Shown: positions 26,454 through 35,774, counted from the first letter of the stretch. The stretch: DNA of 64,000 bases from Saccharothrix luteola (GCF_020859565.1 NZ_JAJHUO010000031.1:1-64000), one strand, 5' to 3'. Notes: generated by a model from the letters alone, not told the origin. Translations and numbers: made by a program.

Positions 26454-27413
26454 TCAATCCGGCACGACGACGGCCCGGCTGCGCCCGGTATGCGCCCACG
26501 CCTCAGCGACCCGGCTCAGCGGGAACGCGGTGTAGGGCACCTGCAGCGACCCGTCGGCGAAGCGGGCCATGACCTCGGGCGCCTCGGCAAGCATCTCCTC
26601 CGGGGAGACCGATCCGATGCCGCTCCCGGTGATCCGGATCCGCCGGCTGCGCAGCAGGTCCGCGGGCAACGACGCCTCCAGGCCCGCGAGCGAGCCGATC
26701 TGCGCGTAGGCCGTGCCCGCTTCGGTGTCCTCGCCGCTCCGCCCCAGCACGGCGAATGCAGCCTCGGCGACAGGCCCCCACAGGTAGTCCAGCACGAGAC
26801 CGGGCTGCGCCTCGGCAACAGCATCGGCCAGAGCCTTCTCCAGGCCGTCGGACCCGTTCTGGGCCAACGACACCGTCGTCGCCCCGGCACCACGCAGCCG
26901 CTCCAGCGCCTCCGGGTCACGCCCGGCGGCGACGACCCGTTCCGCCCCGAGCGCCAGCGCGCCCTGCACCGCCAGGCTGCCCGACATCCCCGTCGCGCCC
27001 AGCACCAGCACCGTGCCCAGCGCCCCCACTTCCGCGCGCCGCGCGGTGAGGACCATCCAGCCCGACAGGCCGGGGTTCATGCCCGCGGCGATCGCGAGCG
27101 GATCCGCCCCCGCCGGCACCTCCGCCTGGAACGGCGCGGTCAGCCGCTCGGCCATCGTCCCGAATGGTGGACGCGCGTAGCCGGTGTAGACCAGGCGCCC
27201 GTCACCGGTGCGGGCGACCGCGTCGATCCCCGGCACCAGCGGATACGTCATTTGGCCGCGGCCGTAGTGCTGGCCGGTGGCCAGTCCGCGGACGATGTTG
27301 TGCAGGCCGGCTCCGACGAGGTGCATTGGCTCGTGACCGGGCGGGACCGTCGGCTCGGGGAAGTCGGCACAGGCGGGTGACCCGGCGAGGGCAGTGATGA
27401 CTGCGGCACGCAT
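26454..27413 (-). CDS. Zinc-independent MDR / quinone-oxidoreductase-like protein
   Basis: 319 residues of the medium-chain dehydrogenase/reductase superfamily. The N-terminal catalytic domain lacks the structural-zinc cysteine cluster; the cofactor domain has VLVLGATGMSGSLAVQGALA. It should reduce quinones or enones with NADPH. Start ATG at 27413. It is divergent from a TetR gene with a clear inverted operator between them. A decayed copy of its N-terminal part is at 29622-29951. Confidence 0.86.
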   Translation of the reverse strand: MRAAVITALAGSPACADFPEPTVPPGHEPMHLVGAGLHNIVRGLATGQHYGRGQMTYPLVPGIDAVARTGDGRLVYTGYARPPFGTMAERLTAPFQAEVPAGADPLAIAAGMNPGLSGWMVLTARRAEVGALGTVLVLGATGMSGSLAVQGALALGAERVVAAGRDPEALERLRGAGATTVSLAQNGSDGLEKALADAVAEAQPGLVLDYLWGPVAEAAFAVLGRSGEDTEAGTAYAQIGSLAGLEASLPADLLRSRRIRITGSGIGSVSPEEMLAEAPEVMARFADGSLQVPYTAFPLSRVAEAWAHTGRSRAVVVPD

Positions 27414-27422
27414 CAGAGTTCT

Positions 27423-27471
27423 CCTTAACTAAGTTCAGCGCTGTAGCCAGCGTCCCTGAACGTCGTTAAGG
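27423..27471. promoter_or_regulatory. Paired TetR operator, inverted repeat
   Basis: Left arm CCTTAACTAAGTTCAG (27423-27438) and right arm CTGAACGTCGTTAAGG (27456-27471) are inverted copies of CCTTAAC-N3-GTTCAG. Each arm also carries a small palindrome of the form AAC-N3-GTT. The pair fills the MDR-TetR divergent spacer and the right arm touches the TetR ribosome site. The same arrangement recurs at 29936-29988. Confidence 0.7.
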
Positions 27472-27479
27472 TGTCAACC

Positions 27480-28118
27480 GTGACCAAGGGCATCACCCGG
27501 GAGCGGATCGTCACGGCGGCGCTCGAACTCCTCGACGACCAGGGCATGGACGCCCTCACCGTCCGCGCGCTCGCCACCCGGCTCGACGTCCGCGCACCCG
27601 CCCTCTACTGGCACGTGCGCAACAAGCAGGAACTGCTCGACGAGATGGCCACCGAGGTCATGCGCCGCGTGGCCGGCGCCTTCGCCGCGATCCCGCCGGG
27701 AGACGGGTGGCGCGACGATCTCGCCGCCTACGCCCGCGTGCTGCGCGCGGAGTACCTGCTCCACCGCGACGGCGCCCGCATCTTCAGCGGCACCCGGATC
27801 ACCGACCCGAACGTGGTCCGCATGAAGGAGCCGTTGTTCGAACGCTGGACCGCAGCCGGCTGGAAGCCCGCCGACGCCGACGACGCCATCGACCTGGTCA
27901 CCGCGTTCGTCGTCGGCTTCGTCATCGAGGAGCAGGAACGGCGCCAGGCCGCCGAGACCGATCCGACGCGGTACTCGGTCACCGCGCGCGAGGCCTGGCT
28001 CGGCGAAGGCGCGTCACTCGTCAAGGAGGCCGGGCACCTCCAGGACGAGGGCGACCAGCGGTTCGAACGGCACCTCGGCATGGTCCTCGACGGGATCGCC
28101 GCCCGGCCGGACGCATGA
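27480..28118 (+). CDS. TetR/AcrR family regulator
   Basis: 212 residues with the GTG at 27480, chosen because TTAAGG lies 8 bp before it; the GTG at 27471 would add three residues. The N-terminal HTH reads TVRALATRLDVRAPALYWHV, the tetracycline-repressor type. The C-terminal part carries the TetR_C-like helices (EEQERRQAAETDP region). It likely represses the divergent MDR/monooxygenase operon and itself through the paired operator. It converges, one base apart, with the MFS gene. Confidence 0.87.
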   Translation: MTKGITRERIVTAALELLDDQGMDALTVRALATRLDVRAPALYWHVRNKQELLDEMATEVMRRVAGAFAAIPPGDGWRDDLAAYARVLRAEYLLHRDGARIFSGTRITDPNVVRMKEPLFERWTAAGWKPADADDAIDLVTAFVVGFVIEEQERRQAAETDPTRYSVTAREAWLGEGASLVKEAGHLQDEGDQRFERHLGMVLDGIAARPDA

Positions 28119-28119
28119 C

Positions 28120-29547
28120 TCACCGACGCCTGCGCACCAGCACCGTCGCGAGCGCCGCGGCCGCGACGAGCGCCGCGCCACCCATCAGGATGTAGAGCTG
28201 CACCCCGATCAGGGAGTTCGCGGCGACCTCCGCGATGAGCGTGTCGGTGGCTGTCGCGTTGAGCACCATCACGCCGACGACGTTGAGCACGACCGACCCG
28301 ACGCAGAGCACGACCGCCACCAGGCTGCCGATCGCACCGTGGTTTTCGGGCGGCGTCATGACGGTCGCGAGGTTGAAGCTGGAGGCGATGCCCGCGCCGG
28401 CGGCCACACCGAGCAGGGTGGCGCAGACCAGCCCAACCGGGAGCACCGAGACGCCCACGAGCATCCCGAACGTGGCCAACAGGCCCACCGCGATACCGGC
28501 GAGCAGCGTGCGCGCCGGACCGATCCGGGACGCGAGGACACCTGACACCGGACCGCCGATCATGATCCCGACCGCGGACAGCACGAACAACGCGAGCACC
28601 ACGTCGCCGCTGCCGAGGCCGTAGCCGAGGCCGAGCTCGAGCGGCACTTCCGCGACGAGGCTCTTCAGCTGCAGCATGCTCTGCACCGCGCCGGCCGTGA
28701 GCGCCACCGCTCCCAGCGTCAACGCCAGCGACCCGCTGTGCCCACGCAGGTCGACGATCGGCTCGGGGACCCGCAGCACGTGCCGCACCCCGGAGGCCAG
28801 CGCGATGACGCCGCCGACCAGCGCGGCCAGCAGACCTGGGTTCGCCCAGCCCACGTCCGGGCCCATGCTGACGCCACCGAGCACCGCGACCAGACCGGAA
28901 CCGAGCAGCAGCGCCCCGGCGAGGTCGACCGACCCGCCGGAGCGGATCGGCGGCTCCGGGACGAACAGCCGCACGGTGACCGCGCAGACCATCGCGAGAG
29001 CGGTGGCGACGACGAAGACGCTCCGGTAGCCGAACGTGTCGATCGCCGGGTTCAGCAGGAACATCGCGGGAATCCCCAGTGCCGACGCGCCTGTGGTCAC
29101 GACGCCGACGGCGGCCATCCCGACCCGTGGGGTGCAAACCTGCCGGGTGATCGCCACCGTGAGCAGGACCGCTCCCATGGCCGCCCCCTGCAGGAACCGC
29201 CCGAGCACGAAGACGACGACGTTCGGCGCAACCAGGCAGACCAGCGATCCCGCAAGCGTGACGAGCATGGTGACGACGAGGATCCGGCGCTTGCCGTGGA
29301 TGTCGGCGGTGCGCCCGAGCAACGGCGCCCACATCGCGCCCGCCAGCATCGCGCTCGAGTTGAGCCACGCGGCCTGGTCGGTCTGGAAGTGCCGCATCAT
29401 GTCCGGCAACGCCAGCAGCGGGGCGACGATGACCACGTCGGCCAACAGGTTCGCCCCGACGAGGATCACCAACCAGCCGACCAGTCGACCGCTCCACCTG
29501 TCTTCCGCGCCACCCGACGGGCGCGCTACCGACATGCCTTGCGCCAT
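28120..29547 (-). CDS. MFS efflux transporter
   Basis: 475 residues with about 14 hydrophobic segments. The loop between helices 2 and 3 reads LGRTADIHGKRRILV, and motif C-like GASALGIPAMFLLNP follows. This fits drug:proton antiporters of the DHA2 group. The ATG at 29547 follows GGAGAG. Its upstream region contains the decayed MDR relic and, beyond, a second copy of the TetR operator, so it may once have been controlled by the same repressor. Confidence 0.87.
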   Translation of the reverse strand: MAQGMSVARPSGGAEDRWSGRLVGWLVILVGANLLADVVIVAPLLALPDMMRHFQTDQAAWLNSSAMLAGAMWAPLLGRTADIHGKRRILVVTMLVTLAGSLVCLVAPNVVVFVLGRFLQGAAMGAVLLTVAITRQVCTPRVGMAAVGVVTTGASALGIPAMFLLNPAIDTFGYRSVFVVATALAMVCAVTVRLFVPEPPIRSGGSVDLAGALLLGSGLVAVLGGVSMGPDVGWANPGLLAALVGGVIALASGVRHVLRVPEPIVDLRGHSGSLALTLGAVALTAGAVQSMLQLKSLVAEVPLELGLGYGLGSGDVVLALFVLSAVGIMIGGPVSGVLASRIGPARTLLAGIAVGLLATFGMLVGVSVLPVGLVCATLLGVAAGAGIASSFNLATVMTPPENHGAIGSLVAVVLCVGSVVLNVVGVMVLNATATDTLIAEVAANSLIGVQLYILMGGAALVAAAALATVLVRRRR

Positions 29548-29621
29548 GAGTTCTCTCCAGGTAGCCACAGCCGGGAGCGCCCGACCGCCTCGAGGGTTTC
29601 GTCCTCCGGTTCCGGGGAGCG

Positions 29622-29951
29622 CTAGGTCTGCGGCGCCACTACCCCCGCCCGCTCCGCAGCAATGCGGTCGGCGGCGACGCCGCGGTCCCGGACCCGTGTG
29701 GGCCAGGCGCCCGTCCTCGGTCCGGGCAACCGCGCCCGCTCCCGGACGCTCCCGGAACCAGCGGATACGCACCGCCAGTGCCGTAGTGGCCGCCGGTGAC
29801 CAGCGCGGACGACGTGGTGCAGACCCGCACCCACCAGCCGCAGGGGTTCCTTCCCCGGCTGCTGCTGTGGATCGGGGAAGTCCGCGCAGACGGGTGTGGC
29901 GTCCGGGTTGCTGACTACTGCACGCACCAGCAACTCCTTAACTAAGTTCAA
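29622..29951 (-). pseudogene. Decayed copy of the MDR gene
   Basis: The N-terminal part resembles the MDR protein at 26454-27413: VRAVVSNPDATPVCADFPDP and PLRLVGAGLHHVVR, then YGTGGAYPLVPG in another phase, followed by scrambled sequence. It is a frameshifted and truncated duplicate, positioned next to a duplicate operator and a TetR relic in the same order as the intact locus. Confidence 0.75.
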
Positions 29952-29988
29952 CTCGCCTGGCGTCGACCGTGCCTGAACTTTGTTAAGG
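29936..29988. promoter_or_regulatory. Second copy of the paired TetR operator
   Basis: Left arm CCTTAACTAAGTTCA (29936-29950) and right arm CTGAACTTTGTTAAGG (29973-29988) reproduce the 27423-27471 operator with slightly wider spacing. It stands between the decayed MDR and TetR copies. The intact repressor could still bind here. Confidence 0.65.
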
Positions 29989-30143
29989 TGTCAAGCACGG
30001 CGAAGGGCGCTCGGGGCGAGGACGCCGAACGCCTGGGCGACGACGGCGGTAGACGGCTCGAACGGCATCCCGGCATCGTTCTGAACGGACTCGCAGGCAG
30101 CCGGCCGCCGACGGGGCCGATACGGAGAGAGGGGATGACCTAA
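29988..30143 (+). pseudogene. Decayed copy of the TetR gene
   Basis: A 51-codon frame from GTG at 29988 starts VSSTAKG, like the TetR start VSTVTKG, and ends RRLERHPGIVLNGLAGSRP, like its end QRFERHLGMVLDGIAARP. The whole DNA-binding and ligand-binding middle has been deleted in frame, leaving only the termini. Confidence 0.75.
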
Positions 30144-30150
30144 CCGGTGG

Positions 30151-30430
30151 AGCGTGCGCACACTCGCCGACCACCTGACCCGCAATCCGGACTTCGACGC
30201 CAAGCTGGACCGGATCGAAGAGGTCACCACCCGGTTTCCGCGGCTGTTGTCGATCCGTCCGCATGACGGCTCGGTCCGGGTGCCGCGATCCCGACCCGAC
30301 CGGCTGCCCGCGACCTGCACCGCACCCACGGCATCCGCCACTTCCGCAGCTGCTGCTCACTGGGCGACGACCAACTCCGGCGCGTTGTGCGTCGCCGCAA
30401 AGGTGGTGATCACAGCGCCGGTCATGACCG
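30151..30430 (+). pseudogene. IS630-type transposase fragment
   Basis: Reads RTLADHLTRNPDFDAKLDRI and EEVTTRFPRLLSIRPHDGS, then after a frameshift HRTHGIRHFRSCCSLGDDQL and RRVVRRRKGGDHSAG. This is the central part of an IS630-family transposase of the kind at the window's left edge, lacking both ends. Confidence 0.65.
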
Positions 30431-30456
30431 TCGCCTCCGCCATCGGAACAACCGGG

Positions 30457-31131
30457 CTACCTCGCCGTGGAAGTCCTGGCCGCCTGCTTTCCGGGCACGG
30501 CCATCGCCCGGTAGAGCTGGTCCGCGTCCCACGCGGGCTCCCGCAGGTCGAGCCGGTTCGAGGCCCGGAACCCATCCATCGCCAGGTACACGTGCCGCCG
30601 CCACATCGACGGGGCAACGTGCCGCGTGGCCTCGGCGACTCGGCCGCTTGCCCAGAACAACAGGAAGAGGTCGGCGCCGGTGACGTCCGAGCGCACGGCG
30701 CCGGCTTCCTGTGCTCGCTCCAGAACACGTTGTGCGAGTGCGCAGATCTCGCTGTGCACGGCCTCGGTGCGGTCGTCGCCGGGAAACCGCTTCGCCAGGA
30801 AGTCGCCGAACGCCCGATCCCCGGCCTGGGCCGAACACAGGACTTCCAGCAGGCTGCGAAACGACTCCCACGGGTGCTCCAGGCCGGGCAAGGCCCGTAC
30901 CTCGTCGAGCAGGCGGCGCAGCTTCGGTTCGAGAACGGCCCACAGCAGGTCCAGACGTGTGGGGAAGTGCCGGTAGAGGGTCCCGGTCACCAGACCCGCC
31001 TCCCGTGCGATGCCGTCGAGGGCGGCCTCGGCGCCTCGTTCGGCGAACGCGCGCCGGGCGCACTCGAGAAGCCGCTCGCGGTTGCGGTGGGCGTCCCGGC
31101 GAGTGGGCAGTGGGTTCTTTCCGGAGGGCAT
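30457..31131 (-). CDS. TetR family regulator
   Basis: 224 residues from ATG 31131 (MPSGKNPLPTRRDAHRNRER); an ATG at 31158 would add nine residues. HTH: ALDGIAREAGLVTGTLYRHF. The C-terminal domain has the YcdC/SbtR-like look (LFLLFWASGRVAEATRHV). Divergent from an SDR gene with a strong inverted repeat between them, so it most likely represses that gene. Confidence 0.86.
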   Translation of the reverse strand: MPSGKNPLPTRRDAHRNRERLLECARRAFAERGAEAALDGIAREAGLVTGTLYRHFPTRLDLLWAVLEPKLRRLLDEVRALPGLEHPWESFRSLLEVLCSAQAGDRAFGDFLAKRFPGDDRTEAVHSEICALAQRVLERAQEAGAVRSDVTGADLFLLFWASGRVAEATRHVAPSMWRRHVYLAMDGFRASNRLDLREPAWDADQLYRAMAVPGKQAARTSTAR

Positions 31132-31176
31132 ACGGGGCACCCTAACAAGATGTGACATGTCTCAACTTTGAGAGTT

Positions 31177-31217
31177 CCCTCATCTTTCACTAGGCTCAGC
31201 GAGCGTGAAAATGAGGG
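31177..31217. promoter_or_regulatory. TetR operator, inverted repeat
   Basis: CCCTCATCTTTCAC (31177-31190) and GTGAAAATGAGGG (31205-31217) form an inverted repeat with 14-base spacing between the divergent TetR and SDR genes. The SDR start at 31246 is 29 bp away. This is the expected binding region of the TetR protein. Confidence 0.65.
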
Positions 31218-31245
31218 CACCATCATTTTGAGGCAGGGGAGTGAC

Positions 31246-31980
31246 ATGGCGAAGCTCGGTGGGAAGGTCGCGGTGATCACCGGGGCGACCTCCGGACTGG
31301 CACTGGCGACGGCGAAGTTGTTCGTCGCGGAGGGTGCACACGTGGTCATCACCGGCCGCAGTCAGGACCGGTTGGACGCCGCGGTGGCCGCGATCGGCCA
31401 CGATGTGACCGGTGTGGTCGGTGACGTCGGTGAGATCGCCGACGTGGTCCGCCTGGCCGATGTGGTGGCGGCCGAACTGGGCCGGGTCGACGTTCTCGTC
31501 GCGAGCGCAGGGGTCTGGACGTGGAACGAGGCGATCGGGGACGTGACCGAGGAGTCGTTCGACGCCGTGTTCGGGGTGAACGTGCGGGGGACGTTCTTCA
31601 CCGTGCAGAAGCTCTTGCCGTTGCTGTCCGATGGCGCCTCGATCGTGCTCATCGGGTCGGGCGCTGCGGAGAAGGGTGATCCGGGAACGACGGTCTACGC
31701 CGCGAGCAAAGCGGCGCTGCGGTCGTTCGCCCGGACCTGGACCACCGACCTGAAGGAGCGCGGGATCCGGATCAACGTCCTCAGTCCTGCCGCGATCGAC
31801 ACCCCGGCGTTCGCGGACCTCCCGCCGGGGTTCAAGGAACAGATCGCCGCGCGGGTACCCGTGGGCCGCCTCGGCGCCGAGCACGAGATCGCCACCGCGG
31901 CGCTCTTCCTCGCTTCCGCGGACTCGAGCTTCGTCAGCGGGATCGACCTCCCCGTCGACGGCGGAATCGGCCAGATCTGA
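31246..31980 (+). CDS. SDR family oxidoreductase
   Basis: 244 residues. Cofactor motif TGATSGLALATA near residues 12-23 (the third glycine of the usual motif is replaced by Leu-Ala), SAGVWTWN, and active-site YAASK; the C-terminal PVDGGIGQI is typical of classical SDRs. The ATG at 31246 follows GGGGAG. Controlled very probably by the divergent TetR gene. Confidence 0.88.
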   Translation: MAKLGGKVAVITGATSGLALATAKLFVAEGAHVVITGRSQDRLDAAVAAIGHDVTGVVGDVGEIADVVRLADVVAAELGRVDVLVASAGVWTWNEAIGDVTEESFDAVFGVNVRGTFFTVQKLLPLLSDGASIVLIGSGAAEKGDPGTTVYAASKAALRSFARTWTTDLKERGIRINVLSPAAIDTPAFADLPPGFKEQIAARVPVGRLGAEHEIATAALFLASADSSFVSGIDLPVDGGIGQI

Positions 31981-32521
31981 CCACGGACGACGGATCGGGC
32001 TCGTGTCGCTGACGGCGTGATCAGCGCTCGACCGGGTTCGCATCCCGGTCGCCGGTGAGGCGCTGCGTATGTAGTGCGCGGCGCAGCTTTCCTGCCTCGT
32101 CCCGCAAGGGCTCACTCGTGAACTCGTAGCCGTGTGTTCCTCACGCCCCGTCGGTACGACAGGAGGCGGCTCATCGTGCTGTGGCCCAGCCCATGGCCAC
32201 AGCCAGCTTCCCCGCAGTCCAGTCCCTTGACGACACCGTGCTCGGACACCGGCGCCCGCGTGACCCACCGCCGATCGGTAGCCCGAGCATCGTAGGCCGC
32301 AGGCGCGGGACCAGGTGGTCCTCGTCGACGATCCTGGCCGCTGACCAGCCGCCGACGATCACCGGGTCGGGCTTTGCGGGGCAGATCGACCATCCCGATC
32401 CGACTGTCGTCGAGGACGGAGGAATTCGTCACGGTCCCCTTGAACCCGAGATCTGGTTTTCTGATCGTCCAGAGGCTCGACCAGCCCGATGGCCGCCGTC
32501 GGTTTCGCCCTCGGGGGCGGG
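31981..32521. other. 540-bp region without a supported gene
   Basis: Lies between converging SDR and ABC permease genes. Several frames are open, for example minus strand 32171-32362, but none has a recognisable product or convincing start. Codon phase changes repeatedly, suggesting decayed coding DNA. Confidence 0.5.
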
Positions 32522-34774
32522 CTATTCGATGGTGAGCGCCGCCTCGGCGGGCCGGTCGCGCGTCGCGCGCCATGCGGGCAGGAGTATGGCTCCGAGCGTC
32601 AGCAGCACGGTCAGTGCGGCCGTCGACACGTAGACCCACGGAGACCCGGCCGGCAGTACCGAGTCGAGGCGCTTGAGGCTCACCGGCACCAGGATCCCGA
32701 GCACGGCGACGGTGCCGAGCGCGATGCCGCTCACGGCCAGGATCGCGCCCTCCAGACCGACCATCCGCAGCACCTGACCACGGGTCGAGCCCGCGAGCCG
32801 CTGCAGCCCGAACTCCCGCCGCCTCGCCGTCGTGCTCGACGCCAGCGTGTTGATCACCGTGATCGCCGCGTAGCCCGCGATCATGAGCACCATGATGTAG
32901 ATCGCGAAGTTGGCGGTCGTCTTCTGGTCGTCGTACTCCTCGAGCAGGACGTCGCGGCCGGCCACGGTCAGTCCGCCCGCGGCGGAGGTCACCTCGGTCA
33001 GGTCGGCGATCAACCGCTCCGGGTCGGTGTGCTCGTCGGCTTTGACGAGGATGCGCTTCGCGTGTCCATCGGTGGTGTGCGCCGCCAGGGTGTCGGCCGG
33101 GAGCAACAGCGTGTCGTAGTCGTCCTGCGCGGCGAACAGTGCGGCCACCCGCACGTGGAGCGCGGTGTTGTCGCCCATCCGCAGCGTGATCGTGTCGCCG
33201 ATGTCGACGCCCAGCCGGTCGGCGTGCTGGTGTTCGACAGCGACCGTGTCGTCGTGCAGGTCGGCGATGTCGCCCGCGGTGACCTCGACCGGTGTGATGG
33301 CGTCGGCGCCCTCGGCGGTGACGCCCTGGAGGGTCCAGCCCTCGTTGGCGGGTGAGCTGTCCTCCGGGTGCTCGATGAAGCCGACACTGCTGACGTACGC
33401 CGAGGCGCCTGCGACGCCCGGCAGGTCGTCGATCCGTGCCACCAGGTCTGCGTCGACGCGGTCCTGAGCGGTCACCACGGCGTCGGCGACCAGGGTGTCG
33501 GCGAAGCTCCGCCGATCTGCCTCGTCGTTCGTCGTCTGCAGGTACAGCATGCCGGTCGACACCGCGGTCAGCAGGATGACCGGCCCCATCACCGCCGCCA
33601 GCCGGCCACTGTGGCCACGTGCGTTGAGCACGGCGAGCTGGCCGGTCACACCACCCAGTGCGCGCACGGGCCACTGCACGGCGAAGGTCGTGACCTTCGT
33701 CAGTACGGGTGCCAGCAAGGCGAACCCGATGGCGAGGAGGATCGCGGCAGGTGCGCCGGTGGCCGGCGTTAGCGGTCCACTGATCACGGCGATGGTCACG
33801 ATGGTCAGGGCGATCCCGGCGGCGAGGAAGAGCACCGCCAGGAGCAGGCGTCCGCCGCCGATCAGCTTGCTTTCGACGGAGACCTCCGTGAGCGCCTGGG
33901 CCGGCTTGATGCTCGACGCCCTTCTGCCGGCGCCCAGCGCACCGGCCAAAGCCGCGAGGATCGCCACCGCCATGGCGGCCACGGCCGGGATCCAGCCCTG
34001 GTGGAAGACCACACCGTCCGCGGCGATCCGGCGCTCGGCCAGCCGGTCGAACACGAACTCGCCCAGGAACCGGCCCGGGAAGTAGGCCAGCGCGGTGGCG
34101 ACCACGGACAGCAGCAGCGTCTCACGGGAGATCAGCTTGCGCAGTTGACGAGGCGTCGCGCCGACGGCCCGCAGCAACGCCAGGTCCTGCCGGCGCTGGG
34201 CGATCGAGAGCCCGAGCATGGCCGCCACCCCGAAGACGGACACCAGGATCGCGAAGGCGGTGAAGACCCCGGCCAGGGCCATCACCGTGACGCCGCTCGC
34301 CTTGGCCTCGCGCAGTTCGGCCTGCCCGCGTTCGTCACCGACCAGCGTGACGGTTCCGCTGTCCAGCTCGGCGTCGATGCGCGCCCGGAGCTCGCCGATG
34401 TCCACTCCGGACTCGGCCACCACACCGATCGCGTCGACCGTGCCGGCAGGTGCGTCACCTTCGAAGACGAAGCTCTCGGCCTCCAGCACGCCAGGCAGCG
34501 CCGCGATCGTGTCCGCCAGCCCCGCGTCGACACGGACCCGCTCGGGCAGGATCGGCGGTTCGTCGGGGTCGCCGCCGGAGCCGTGGTACTCCTGGTCACC
34601 GGCGACGACGACGTCGGCCGAGGCCAGTTGCTGCGGAGGGACGGCGGTGCGGATGCCGGTCTCGATGAGGCCGCCGCAGGCCATCATGATGGCCGCGGCG
34701 AAGAACATGGCGAGGAAGGCCGCCACGAACATGCCCGCGCGGAACCGCAGTGTGCGCAGTGCGAACCGCAGCAT
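32522..34774 (-). CDS. ABC transporter permease, FtsX/MacB-like
   Basis: 750 residues. A transmembrane helix at the N-terminus is followed by an extracytoplasmic domain (about residues 40-165), three helices making one FtsX domain (around VTVMALAGVFTAFAILVSVF), a central helix block, a second extracytoplasmic domain (about 440-610) and a last FtsX domain (IYIMVLMIAGYAAITVINTL). This duplicated architecture is typical of actinobacterial lipoprotein- or peptide-export permeases. Its start overlaps the stop of the ATPase gene (TGATG), so they are co-translated. Confidence 0.9.
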   Translation of the reverse strand: MLRFALRTLRFRAGMFVAAFLAMFFAAAIMMACGGLIETGIRTAVPPQQLASADVVVAGDQEYHGSGGDPDEPPILPERVRVDAGLADTIAALPGVLEAESFVFEGDAPAGTVDAIGVVAESGVDIGELRARIDAELDSGTVTLVGDERGQAELREAKASGVTVMALAGVFTAFAILVSVFGVAAMLGLSIAQRRQDLALLRAVGATPRQLRKLISRETLLLSVVATALAYFPGRFLGEFVFDRLAERRIAADGVVFHQGWIPAVAAMAVAILAALAGALGAGRRASSIKPAQALTEVSVESKLIGGGRLLLAVLFLAAGIALTIVTIAVISGPLTPATGAPAAILLAIGFALLAPVLTKVTTFAVQWPVRALGGVTGQLAVLNARGHSGRLAAVMGPVILLTAVSTGMLYLQTTNDEADRRSFADTLVADAVVTAQDRVDADLVARIDDLPGVAGASAYVSSVGFIEHPEDSSPANEGWTLQGVTAEGADAITPVEVTAGDIADLHDDTVAVEHQHADRLGVDIGDTITLRMGDNTALHVRVAALFAAQDDYDTLLLPADTLAAHTTDGHAKRILVKADEHTDPERLIADLTEVTSAAGGLTVAGRDVLLEEYDDQKTTANFAIYIMVLMIAGYAAITVINTLASSTTARRREFGLQRLAGSTRGQVLRMVGLEGAILAVSGIALGTVAVLGILVPVSLKRLDSVLPAGSPWVYVSTAALTVLLTLGAILLPAWRATRDRPAEAALTIE

Positions 34775-35571
34775 CAGCGCTGCCCTCCCCGGTTCGTCGC
34801 CAACCGGGGGAGAGGGCCCTCGTCGGCGAAGGCACCCAGGTGGGTCATCCGGTCGGCCACGGTTCGCGGGGTCGGCGAGCGCAGCTCACCGGCCAGCCGC
34901 CCGTCGGCGAGGAACAGGACGCGGTCGGCGTACGACGCCGCGACCGGATCGTGGGTCACCATGACGATCGTCTGACCGGCGGCCTGCGACGAGTGCCGCA
35001 GCAGCGTGAGGACGTCCCGCGCGGTCCTCGTGTCCAGCGCGCCGGTCGGCTCGTCGGCGAAGATGACGGCGGGGTCGCTGATCAACGCGCGGGCGATGGC
35101 GACCCGCTGCTGCTGCCCGCCGGACAGCTCGGCCGGCCGGTGGTTGCCCCGCTGGCCCAGACCGACCTGGTCGAGGACGTTCGAAACCCGGCTCCGGTCC
35201 GGTTTGCGGCCGGCGAGCCGCAACGGCAACGTCACGTTCTGCCGCACGGTCAGGACCGGCAACAGGTTGAACGCCTGGAAGACGAAGCCGATCCGGTCCC
35301 GCCGCAGCTTCGTCAACTCGGTCTCGTTCATCTCGCTGAGCTCGTGTTCCTCGAGCAGCACCGAACCCGACGTCGGCTGGTCGAGCCCGGCCGCGCACTG
35401 CAGCAGGGTGCTCTTGCCGGAACCCGACGGCCCCATGATCGCCGTGAACGTGCCCCGGCCGAACCGTGTCGTCACGTCGTCGAGCGCCACCACCTGGTTG
35501 TCGCGCCGTCCGTAGACCTTGCGGACGGCCGTCAGCCGAACCGCGTCGGTCCTGTTCCCGGTGTTGTGCAA
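34774..35571 (-). CDS. ABC transporter ATPase, MacB/LolD-like
   Basis: 265 residues. Walker A GPSGSGKST, Q-loop in FVFQAFNLLPVLTV, signature LSGGQQQRVAIARAL, Walker B VIFADEPTGALD and the switch His in VMVTHDP are all intact. The start is TTG at 35571 after GGAAG. It energises the FtsX-type permease encoded next. The first 62 codons and the promoter are duplicated in inverted orientation at 14181-14522. Confidence 0.92.
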   Translation of the reverse strand: MHNTGNRTDAVRLTAVRKVYGRRDNQVVALDDVTTRFGRGTFTAIMGPSGSGKSTLLQCAAGLDQPTSGSVLLEEHELSEMNETELTKLRRDRIGFVFQAFNLLPVLTVRQNVTLPLRLAGRKPDRSRVSNVLDQVGLGQRGNHRPAELSGGQQQRVAIARALISDPAVIFADEPTGALDTRTARDVLTLLRHSSQAAGQTIVMVTHDPVAASYADRVLFLADGRLAGELRSPTPRTVADRMTHLGAFADEGPLPRLATNRGGQR

Positions 35572-35727
35572 CGTTTCTTCCCACCGCTTCGCCGTCCGGC
35601 CCGCTGCCGGACGATTCCGTCACCAACCCTGTCGTCAACCGCGGTCTCGCACATCGTTTGCCGGGATCGTCCTCGCCTGGTGCGCGCGGACCAGCCCGGC
35701 CCGCTTCTGGTGCGGACGCACTACACG
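35386..35727. repeat. 342-bp inverted duplication, copy 2 (partner 14181-14522)
   Basis: The parent-like copy, embedded in the intact ABC/two-component locus. Covers the ATPase 5' end and most of the spacer to the kinase gene. Its left edge (35386) falls inside the ATPase coding sequence. Confidence 0.9.
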
Positions 35728-35774
35728 TGCCTGCTCGGCCCGCGTGCGGAGTGTCTATCCCGTACGCTGACCGT

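Noticed and set aside
9872..31980. A secondary-metabolite biosynthetic gene cluster
   Set aside because: Many tailoring-type enzymes, regulators and exporters are present, but there is no polyketide synthase, NRPS, terpene synthase, lanthipeptide or other core enzyme; the units look independent.
32112..32520. Small gene on the minus strand (GWSAARIVDEDHLVPRL)
   Set aside because: No start with ribosome site, no recognisable family, and the frame is inconsistent with its continuation.
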